Source: Photobacterium sanguinicancri (GTDB lineage Bacteria > Pseudomonadota > Gammaproteobacteria > Enterobacterales > Vibrionaceae). Taken from it: a DNA stretch of 37,016 bases. The notes below the pieces were generated by a model. The model was not told where the DNA came from. It made no database searches and was given only the letters and a program-made list of their open reading frames with translations. Below, in pieces: positions 1 to 6,662 of the stretch (the first letter of the stretch is position 1; every line of letters starts with the position of its first letter). The position numbers were made by a program, and so were the translations under genes. The stretch covers positions 1 to 37,016 of the forward strand of contig NZ_NOIF01000031.1 of the NCBI RefSeq assembly GCF_002265265.1, read 5' to 3'.

Positions 1-22
1 GTATATATTTTGCAATACAAAT

Positions 23-44
23 AAAGGTGATCGCGGTCACATTT
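23..44 (-). promoter_or_regulatory. CRP (cAMP receptor protein) binding site
   Basis: Read on the minus strand, this 22-mer matches the E. coli CRP consensus (AAATGTGA-N6-TCACATTT) at about 18 of 22 positions. Both core half-sites are present, TGTGA and TCAC, separated by CCGCGA. It lies beyond the 3' end of nudL, so it cannot be a normal upstream site for nudL. It most likely serves a minus-strand gene that starts left of the window. In E. coli the gene after nudL is sdaA, but the target here cannot be seen. Confidence 0.65.
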
Positions 45-90
45 TATCTGTGATTTGCATAAGTAAAACTTATCCGTCGCAATATAAAGG

Positions 91-714
91 CTAATGCCAA
101 AGTTGCAGTGATAAAATTTTAATCATTTGTGCTGTTGCTCCCCAAATTGAATATTTGCTGAATGATATGGAATAAATATCATGTAAATGGCCATTTATTG
201 GGAATTTATGGCTTTTTATATTCAATGGGTTGATTAGGTGATCGATCGGAACCTCGAATAAACTATCAACTTCGTTGCGATCTAATGTGGGTGAGTAGTT
301 TGGGGAAATGGTTGATAAATATGGTGTGACGACATATCCGCTAATTGTCGGAAGTGGAGGAAGTTGTCCTAAAATGTTATCACGTTGACAAATAATGCCG
401 GTTTCTTCGTACGTTTCTCTTAACGCAGTATCAATAAGATCAACATCTGAGTGTTCTTTTTTTCCACCAGGGAATGCAACTTGTCCTGGATGGTGTTTTA
501 AGTGATGGGCGCGTTGAGTTAATACAACATTGAAGGTGTTGTTACGCGGAACAAGTGAAATAAGCACAGCGGCGGGTTTAAATGCAGAACGGTGTTGTTG
601 CTTAGAAAAGGAATGCGCAGCAAGATGCTGACGCACTCGCAACTGATGACTTTCGTCATAGTCTGCGGTCGGCGCCAGTATAAATCGGCTTAGTAATTGC
701 TGCTGTTGGTTCAT
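91..714 (-). CDS. nudL: CoA pyrophosphatase, Nudix hydrolase NudL
   Basis: This enzyme is predicted to hydrolyse coenzyme A and its derivatives to 3',5'-ADP and 4'-phosphopantetheine in the cytoplasm. The 207-residue protein carries the CoA-specific NuCoA motif at about residues 64-84 (VLTQR, then GQVAFPGG). The Nudix box follows, with the helix REtyEEtGI at 99-107 supplying the metal-binding glutamates. The first glutamate of the textbook Nudix box is replaced, which I believe is also so in E. coli NudL. Length fits the family (about 190-210 residues). The gene follows pabB on the same strand, as in E. coli, but the gap is a long 209 bp, and a perfect TATAAT on the minus strand at 918-923 could provide a separate promoter. 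Confidence 0.9.
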   Translation of the reverse strand: MNQQQQLLSRFILAPTADYDESHQLRVRQHLAAHSFSKQQHRSAFKPAAVLISLVPRNNTFNVVLTQRAHHLKHHPGQVAFPGGKKEHSDVDLIDTALRETYEETGIICQRDNILGQLPPLPTISGYVVTPYLSTISPNYSPTLDRNEVDSLFEVPIDHLINPLNIKSHKFPINGHLHDIYSISFSKYSIWGATAQMIKILSLQLWH

Positions 715-923
715 AACCCTTCCATGGTTAGTATTGTACTATTTGTATATACAGCTTCTATTTTAGTCGTTTTGGGACAGAAACGACGAGTTGTCTCAAT
801 ATTTAGCTATCCATTGCTTGAAACAGCGCTCAGGATAACCGTGTTTCAAGCCGATATTCAATCACAATACTATTTTATTGTTAAATTGATCACTGATTAA
901 GTTATCAGTATGTAGTCATTATA
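715..923. other. pabB-nudL spacer with two inverted repeats
   Basis: The spacer holds two perfect inverted repeats: a 7-bp stem (GTCGTTT/AAACGAC) at 766-787 with an 8-nt loop, and a 10-bp stem (GCTTGAAACA/TGTTTCAAGC) at 816-851 with a 16-nt loop. Neither is followed by a T-run on either strand, so neither is an ordinary intrinsic terminator. A shorter palindrome (ACTGAT/ATCAGT) lies at about 891-908. A plus-strand open frame of 58 codons from ATG 724 crosses the region, but it has no ribosome binding site and I do not call it a gene. Confidence 0.5.
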
Positions 924-2321
924 CTATAAAACAGGAAGTATTTTACTCAGCTTGTCCAGTGTCTCTTGATACTCACTGTTCACTTCACTGTCAGCTACAA
1001 TGCCACCGCCTGCCCATGCATACATTTTATCGTGCTCAGCGACCAAGGTACGAATGGTAATGCTGGTGTCCATATTGCCGCACTGGCTAATGTAACCAAT
1101 GCTGCCGCAGTACATATTGCGGCGGTTTGGCTCTAGTTCTTCAATGATTTCCATCGCACGTACTTTAGGTGCACCAGTAATCGAACCGCCAGGGAAACAT
1201 GCGCGTAGTAAATCTGATGGTGAATACGGGTTATCCAATTCGCCAGTGACAGTGCTAACAAGGTGATGGACTGCTGGGAAGCTTTCAATTGCAAACAAAC
1301 TCGGTACTTTTACCGTGCCTGCTTTTGCGACTCGGCCAATATCGTTACGCAATAAATCAACGATCATTAAGTTTTCAGAACGATCTTTTTCCGCGCAACG
1401 CAGTGCCTCAGCACTGGCTTGATCTTGCTGCTGTTTAGTAAAGCGGGGGCGAGTGCCTTTTATTGGTTTGGTTTGAATATATCCTTGTTTATGCTGTAAA
1501 AATCGTTCTGGTGATACAGATAAAATACAGCTTTCATTCGTGCGGATAAAACCAGAAAACGGCGCACCATTCGTTGCATCTAACTTACAATATGCCGCCC
1601 ACTCATTACCGTTATAACTTGCTGAAAAACGTTGTGCTAAGTTGATTTGGTAACAATCACCAGATGTTAAATATTCCTGCACTTGATTAAACTTTTTGCA
1701 ATAACTCGCAAAAGTCATGTTGGCAGACCATTCAGATGTTAATGCAAATTCATCAGCATGTTGTAAACCATGTTTTTCGTGGTTCAATTGCGCACTGTTT
1801 TTAAGTTCGGTTAACCAAGCTAATCGATTACTGTTTTTGGGAGAGACTAAAAACAGTTCTTGGCGTTGATGATCGGCAATCAGAGCCCAATCATAAATTC
1901 CAACAGCCATATCAGGTGTGGTTAAGTCTTGGATTGATGTGGAAGGTAACTTCTCGACTCGTCGCCCTAAATCATAGCCAAAAAAGCCCAAGGCCCCACC
2001 AAGAAAAGGGATATCCGTCATAGTGTTAACCGACGGTAATAATGAAGCTTGTAGCGATGCGACTAACTCAAACGGATCATCGGTGCTTGTTTTTTCATCA
2101 CCTTCTGACAATTTAATACGGGTTATTTCACCTTGTGTCTCTAAAGTGGCTAAAGGATCAGCAACTAAAATATCAAAGCGATTATCTGGATGATTGTTTG
2201 CAGCAGAGCGTAATATCATAGCCCACGGCATTGCGGATAGTGGTGAAAACCACTCCAGAGATGCCGTTGGATGATACTTGAGCTGTTCTATCTTTAGTGA
2301 GGATTGCGATTTACAAATCAT
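924..2321 (-). CDS. pabB: Aminodeoxychorismate synthase component I (PabB)
   Basis: PabB aminates chorismate to 4-amino-4-deoxychorismate using ammonia from the glutaminase PabA, in the p-aminobenzoate branch of folate synthesis. The chorismate-binding fold is clear in the C-terminal half: PIKGTRPR with the catalytic lysine at about residue 288, then ENLMIVDLLRNDIGR, then CFPGGSITGAPK. The lysine, where anthranilate synthases differ, supports PabB rather than TrpE. The open frame extends upstream to 2606, but those 95 extra residues do not look like the family. I place the start at ATG 2321, giving 465 residues against about 453 in E. coli; a purine-rich but weak ribosome binding site (AAAAAAGAAA) precedes it. 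The gene is divergent from fumarase, with 274 bp between the two starts. Confidence 0.9.
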   Translation of the reverse strand: MICKSQSSLKIEQLKYHPTASLEWFSPLSAMPWAMILRSAANNHPDNRFDILVADPLATLETQGEITRIKLSEGDEKTSTDDPFELVASLQASLLPSVNTMTDIPFLGGALGFFGYDLGRRVEKLPSTSIQDLTTPDMAVGIYDWALIADHQRQELFLVSPKNSNRLAWLTELKNSAQLNHEKHGLQHADEFALTSEWSANMTFASYCKKFNQVQEYLTSGDCYQINLAQRFSASYNGNEWAAYCKLDATNGAPFSGFIRTNESCILSVSPERFLQHKQGYIQTKPIKGTRPRFTKQQQDQASAEALRCAEKDRSENLMIVDLLRNDIGRVAKAGTVKVPSLFAIESFPAVHHLVSTVTGELDNPYSPSDLLRACFPGGSITGAPKVRAMEIIEELEPNRRNMYCGSIGYISQCGNMDTSITIRTLVAEHDKMYAWAGGGIVADSEVNSEYQETLDKLSKILPVL

Positions 2322-2595
2322 TTTCTTTTTTGTGACAGCTGTTCGATTAGCGCGTAGCGCGAAGTTGTCGGCAAGAGTATCATAAAGTTTGTTTTGAATA
2401 CGACGCCCAAGGAAGAACCTTTTGGTGTATTTTTGGCGATTTATGTCAGTAAATATAACAAAAGGAATATGCCGCAGGATATTGGCAATGTGATTACCCT
2501 TTTCCCTATAAATACTGATTGGTATTTTGAAGTGGTAATCATGACAAGGACGCAAATCGGGCGCCATGGAATGATAATAATCAACGAGGGCAAAT

Positions 2596-4104
2596 ATGAC
2601 TGTCATCCGTAAAGAAGATGTGATTAGTAGTGTTGCAGATGCTTTGCAATATATCTCTTACTATCACCCACTGGACTTTGTTCAAGCATTGGAAAAAGCG
2701 TACAACAAAGAACAAAGTCAGGCAGCGAAAGATGCTATCGCGCAGATTTTAATAAACTCGCGAATGTCTGCGGAAGGTCACCGCCCAATTTGTCAGGATA
2801 CAGGCATTGTTACTTGTTTTGTTAAGATCGGCATGAATGTCCAGTGGGACAGCGATTTAACAGTGCAAGAAATGATAGATGAAGGTGTACGACAAGCTTA
2901 CACCAACCCAGATAACCCGCTACGTGCATCCGTTGTTGCTGATCCAGCAGGTAGCCGTACGAACACCAAAGATAATGCTCCAGCGGTTGTGCATATTGAC
3001 ATGGTACCGGGCAACAAAGTTGATATTCAAATTGCAGCCAAAGGCGGCGGTTCTGAAAATAAAACAAAAATGGTGATGTTGAACCCGTCTGATGATATTG
3101 CAGAGTGGGTTGAGAAAACCGTACCACTAATGGGTGCGGGTTGGTGTCCTCCGGGTATGCTTGGTATAGGTATTGGCGGTACAGCTGAAAAAGCAGCGGT
3201 ACTGGCAAAAGAATCCTTAATGGAATCGATTGATATCCATGAGCTACAAGCGCGCGGTGCACAGAATGCAGAAGAAGAACTTCGCTTAGATATTTATGAT
3301 CGTGTGAACAAGCTAGGTATTGGTGCACAAGGTCTTGGTGGCATGACGACGGTTATTGATGTGAAAATCAAAACTGCGCCAACCCATGCTGCCTCTAAAC
3401 CTGTTTGTATGATCCCGAACTGTGCGGCAACACGCCATGTTCATTTCACGCTTGATGGTCAAGGTCCTGCAGAATTAACACCGCCGAAACTTGAAGATTG
3501 GCCTGAAGTAACATGGGAAGTGGGTGATAACGTTCGTCGTGTGAATGTAGACGAGATCACTAAATCGGATGTTCAAGAGTGGAAATCAGGCGAGACAGTA
3601 CTGCTGTCAGGTAAAATTTTAACCGGTCGTGATGCAGCGCATAAGCGTATTCAAGACATGCTGGCACGTGGTGAAGATTTCCCTGTTGATTTCAATAATC
3701 GCTTTATTTATTACGTAGGTCCTGTTGATGCAGTGGGTGATGAAGTTGTAGGCCCTGCTGGCCCAACAACATCAACGCGCATGGATAAATTTACTGACAT
3801 GATGTTAGAGCAAGCTGGCTTAACAGGCATGATTGGTAAAGCTGAGCGCGGTCCAATGGCAATCGAATCTATCAAGGAAAACAAAGCGGTTTACTTGATG
3901 GCAGTGGGCGGTGCAGCTTACCTTGTTGCGAAAGCCATCAAAAAAGCACGTGTTGTCGCTTTTGAAGATTTAGGTATGGAAGCGATTTACGAGTTTGAAG
4001 TCGAGGATATGCCAGTGACAGTGGCTGTTGATTCAACCGGCAATAATGCCCACCAGACAGGTCCAGATATCTGGAAAGTGAAAATTGCTGAAATGGATGC
4101 TTAA
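2596..4104 (+). CDS. fumA: Class I (iron-sulfur) fumarate hydratase
   Basis: Class I fumarases reversibly hydrate fumarate to malate in the TCA cycle with an oxygen-sensitive [4Fe-4S] cluster. The 502-residue protein joins the N-terminal cluster-binding domain to the C-terminal fumarase domain in one chain. Candidate cluster cysteines are C66 (RPICQDTG), C184 (GAGWCPPGM) and C271 or C276 (KPVCMIPNC). It is shorter than E. coli FumA (548 residues), so it belongs to the shorter class I type found in many vibrios, and the symbol is tentative. GAGGG lies 6 nt before the ATG. A strong terminator follows, so the gene is probably monocistronic. Confidence 0.88.
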   Translation: MTVIRKEDVISSVADALQYISYYHPLDFVQALEKAYNKEQSQAAKDAIAQILINSRMSAEGHRPICQDTGIVTCFVKIGMNVQWDSDLTVQEMIDEGVRQAYTNPDNPLRASVVADPAGSRTNTKDNAPAVVHIDMVPGNKVDIQIAAKGGGSENKTKMVMLNPSDDIAEWVEKTVPLMGAGWCPPGMLGIGIGGTAEKAAVLAKESLMESIDIHELQARGAQNAEEELRLDIYDRVNKLGIGAQGLGGMTTVIDVKIKTAPTHAASKPVCMIPNCAATRHVHFTLDGQGPAELTPPKLEDWPEVTWEVGDNVRRVNVDEITKSDVQEWKSGETVLLSGKILTGRDAAHKRIQDMLARGEDFPVDFNNRFIYYVGPVDAVGDEVVGPAGPTTSTRMDKFTDMMLEQAGLTGMIGKAERGPMAIESIKENKAVYLMAVGGAAYLVAKAIKKARVVAFEDLGMEAIYEFEVEDMPVTVAVDSTGNNAHQTGPDIWKVKIAEMDA

Positions 4105-4126
4105 TACTGACATCTGTTAAATAAAT

Positions 4127-4150
4127 AAAAAGGAGCTTCGGCTCCTTTTT
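4127..4150 (+). terminator. Rho-independent terminator after fumarase
   Basis: The hairpin pairs AAAAAGGAGC with GCTCCTTTTT around a stable TTCG tetraloop, 22 bp after the fumarase stop codon. The A-tract and T-tract flanks would let it work in both directions. Confidence 0.9.
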
Positions 4151-4411
4151 GCTTTTCTGTTGTTATTTTATCTTGTTGTTGCGAGTTCACTTCATACAAA
4201 ATCACTTGGTTTGGCTCTATTTTCCCTATCGCCTTTCATGTCATAACTTCGCTTGTTATAAGCACAAATATCCTTTCTGCTGAACTCTGTGTCTACACTG
4301 TTTAAAAGCATCCACAAAATTTTCACTGTATTAATGTGCAATTTGTCACATTTAGTCAGGCAAAAAAAGGATGTTTAACAGCGCCAGATAAAAGACTGAC
4401 AGGGGGTGTAG
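4151..4411. other. Promoter region of the efflux operon
   Basis: This AT-rich gap between the fumarase terminator and the efflux operon contains no credible open frame. It holds a CRP-like site near its right end (annotated separately) and a short inverted repeat around 4245-4262 (ATAAC/GTTAT). I could not identify a convincing -35/-10 pair by eye. Confidence 0.4.
4332..4353 (+). promoter_or_regulatory. CRP-like site upstream of the RND operon
   Basis: The core TGTGC-AATTTG-TCACA matches the CRP core palindrome at 9 of 10 half-site positions, and about 15 of 22 positions of the extended consensus. It ends about 58 bp before the first start codon of the efflux operon, a plausible place for an activator or repressor site. 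Confidence 0.45.
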
Positions 4412-5560
4412 ATGCCGATGATGATGGATAAGTGCGTAAGTGCTCAGTCGCAGAATCTCGATAAACAGAGCTTCGTTGACGAGAGCTCTACAAACAAATA
4501 TTTATTCTTAAAAGGCAAACAACACGTCACACGATTTTTTACTGCAATGGCAGCATGCTTATCATTAGCGGCGTGTGGGGAGAAAGAGCTCGCTGTGGCT
4601 GAACCTGATTCACGGCCAGTGAAATTGATGCCAGTTTCCGTTGGTAATAAAGATACGTTTCGAACTTTTCCTGCGACCGTTGAAGCCGGTGATAAGGCTA
4701 TTCTGGCGTTTAGGGTTTCTGGTGAATTGGCCAGTATCTCTGTGAATGCTGGTGATGTTGTGAAAAAGGGTAAAAAGCTGGCAATGCTTAATGTTGATGA
4801 GCTCACGCAGTTGATGAAGCAAGCGCAAGCGAACTATCAACTGGCATTAGTTCAATTTAACCGTGACGTTGAGCTGCGAAAGACCAAGGTGATATCTGAA
4901 CTCGATTACGATACGTCCAAAGCCGCCCTCAAACAAGCCAAAGCCAGTCTTGATAAAGCCAAAGCCAATCTTAGTTATGCCACCTTACTTGCCCCTTACG
5001 ATGGTAACATTTCATTGTCTTTGATTGAAAATTATGAATTTGTGAACGCGAAAGAACCGGTATTACACATTCAAAGTGCTGGTTTAATTAACGTGACCTT
5101 CCAGTTGCCCGATCACTTGTTTTCACGATTTAAAGGCTACACCAACACGATTAACCCAGTTGTGACGTTTGATACTGAGTTAGATAAAACCTATCCCGCA
5201 CAATTTAAAGAAGTCGATACCGAGGCAGACCCAAAAACATCCAGCTACAAGGTGACGTTATACATGGAACGCCCGAGAGGTAAGAATATTTTGCCTGGGA
5301 TGTCTGGACAAGTTCGGATAAAAATTCCTAGAGGGAAGGTCGGAGCGATTCCTCTGCGTGCGATTATCACCGAAGGCAGTGCAACGTATGTTTGGCGTGT
5401 TAGCGATGAGGGATTAATTGAAAAAACAGCCGTTGAATTAGATGAAAATAACCGAATCACGCAAGGACTCCAAGATGGAGATTTGATTGCTACTTCGGGG
5501 GTTGATGAATTGGTCGATGGTCAAAAAGTCCGTTCTTGGATTAAAGAGAGGGGGCTATAA
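4412..5560 (+). CDS. RND efflux adaptor 1 (lipoprotein, HlyD/AcrA-type)
   Basis: This is the first of two consecutive periplasmic adaptors. Such proteins connect an inner-membrane RND pump to an outer-membrane channel. A lipobox LAAC ends at C55. Lipoyl-like halves lie at about 100-128 and 191-225, flanking a short coiled-coil hairpin (about 130-190), followed by beta-barrel and membrane-proximal domains. The N-terminal region before the hydrophobic stretch is unusually long, about 40 hydrophilic residues. The only later ATG (4547, codon 46) would leave too short a signal peptide, and no GTG or TTG lies in between, so I keep ATG 4412, preceded by AGGGGGTG. After the cysteine come Gly and Glu, with no Asp at +2, unlike the second adaptor. 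Dual-adaptor RND operons are known in Vibrio (VexIJK type), but I cannot assign orthology. Confidence 0.82.
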   Translation: MPMMMDKCVSAQSQNLDKQSFVDESSTNKYLFLKGKQHVTRFFTAMAACLSLAACGEKELAVAEPDSRPVKLMPVSVGNKDTFRTFPATVEAGDKAILAFRVSGELASISVNAGDVVKKGKKLAMLNVDELTQLMKQAQANYQLALVQFNRDVELRKTKVISELDYDTSKAALKQAKASLDKAKANLSYATLLAPYDGNISLSLIENYEFVNAKEPVLHIQSAGLINVTFQLPDHLFSRFKGYTNTINPVVTFDTELDKTYPAQFKEVDTEADPKTSSYKVTLYMERPRGKNILPGMSGQVRIKIPRGKVGAIPLRAIITEGSATYVWRVSDEGLIEKTAVELDENNRITQGLQDGDLIATSGVDELVDGQKVRSWIKERGL

Positions 5561-5561
5561 C

Positions 5562-6662
5562 ATGATGAAGCTATTATCTACGTCAGGTCTTTTTACGATT
5601 GGTTTAACCGCTATTTTAGTGTCGGGCTGTGATAAAGCGGCCGTCGAACCAAGAGTGATCGCTCAGCCGATAAAAACTTCCACGGTGTCATTGGCCAATG
5701 CTGCACCATTATTGACTTTTCCCGCTGTCGCAGCTGCGGCAGACAAATCCAGCTTATCTTTTCGCATCCAAGGCGAAGTTACTAAAGTATTGATTCGTCC
5801 TGGTGCATTAGTGAAAAAAGGCCAGTTACTGGCAGAACTTGAACCTACCGATTATCAACTAGAAGTCGATGATGCGCTCGCTAAATATAATGTGGCAGAT
5901 AGCCAGTATCGTCGTTCGGCAAAATTGGTCGATAAAGGCTATATAGCGCAGTCTCAATTTGACGAATTACGCGCCCAACGCAGTATCGCCAGAGCGCGAT
6001 TAGATCTTGCGCGATTACGGTTAACCTTTACTAAACTTCGTGCGCCTTTCTCTGGTGTTATCTCTAAAGTCCCCATTGAAGAATTTGAAAACGTACAAGT
6101 GGGCCAACAAGTGATGAATATCCATAGTACTAAGCAGGTGGACATTCATATTCAAGCGCCAGATATGGTTTTCTCTCAGCGTTCAGCGGTCGATATTGAA
6201 CGAGATAGACCCAATGCCCGCGTAGTAATGCCTGATGGCGTGGAATATCGCGCCAAGCTAAAAGAATTCACCACCGAGCTTGACCCTGATTCAGGCACTT
6301 TCCTTGTAACGTTAACCATGCCAATGCCTAGCGATCGCTTCATTCTTGATGGTATGGCCGTTGAAGTAAAAGCGGATGCGCAAAAGTTGAAAATTTATCA
6401 AGCAGGTGAGCCTGTTGTGCCCGTTGAAGCTATTTTCAACGAAGACGGTGATGGGATCGAACAAGCCAATAAATTCGTATGGGTCGTCAATACGGACAAT
6501 ACCGTCACGAAACGGCAAATCATAACCGACAAAGTGGTTCCTGAAGGGGTGCGAATTCTTTCTGGTGTGACAGAAGGTGAGCAAATAGTCATCGCGGGCG
6601 GTAATCGCCTTCGTGATGGGCAAAGTGTGATTGTTGTTGATGAAGAGGATAACCAACCATGA
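5562..6662 (+). CDS. RND efflux adaptor 2 (lipoprotein, AcrA-type)
   Basis: The second adaptor of the operon has 366 residues. The signal peptide starts MMKLLSTSG and ends in the lipobox VSGC. The residue after the cysteine is Asp, the classical signal for keeping a lipoprotein in the inner membrane, as in AcrA. The lipoyl-type sequence SFRIQGEVTKVLIRPG and the repeat after APFSGVISKV flank a coiled-coil hairpin. The open frame reaches back to 5487 inside adaptor 1, but ATG 5562 has a strong ribosome binding site (AGAGAGGGGG) and starts the signal peptide directly. It begins 1 bp after adaptor 1 ends and its stop overlaps the pump start (ATGA), so the three genes are almost certainly co-transcribed and translationally coupled. 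Confidence 0.88.
   Translation: MMKLLSTSGLFTIGLTAILVSGCDKAAVEPRVIAQPIKTSTVSLANAAPLLTFPAVAAAADKSSLSFRIQGEVTKVLIRPGALVKKGQLLAELEPTDYQLEVDDALAKYNVADSQYRRSAKLVDKGYIAQSQFDELRAQRSIARARLDLARLRLTFTKLRAPFSGVISKVPIEEFENVQVGQQVMNIHSTKQVDIHIQAPDMVFSQRSAVDIERDRPNARVVMPDGVEYRAKLKEFTTELDPDSGTFLVTLTMPMPSDRFILDGMAVEVKADAQKLKIYQAGEPVVPVEAIFNEDGDGIEQANKFVWVVNTDNTVTKRQIITDKVVPEGVRILSGVTEGEQIVIAGGNRLRDGQSVIVVDEEDNQP

Noticed and set aside
697-900. Plus-strand open frame with a hydrophobic start (58 codons from ATG 724) in the pabB-nudL spacer
   Set aside because: No ribosome binding site, it overlaps the nudL start from the opposite strand, and it contains the two inverted repeats. No family resemblance seen.
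2570-2588. Fur-box-like AT palindrome just before the fumarase start
   Set aside because: Only about 13 of 19 matches, in an AT-rich stretch overlapping the ribosome binding site; expected by chance.
2322-2606. N-terminal extension of PabB to an ATG at 2606
   Set aside because: The extra 95 residues do not resemble PabB, would overlap the fumarase start, and make the protein far longer than the family norm.
2822-3328. 168-codon minus-strand open frame inside fumarase
   Set aside because: Antisense shadow of a well-conserved gene; composition is typical of reverse-strand reading and it has no ribosome binding site.
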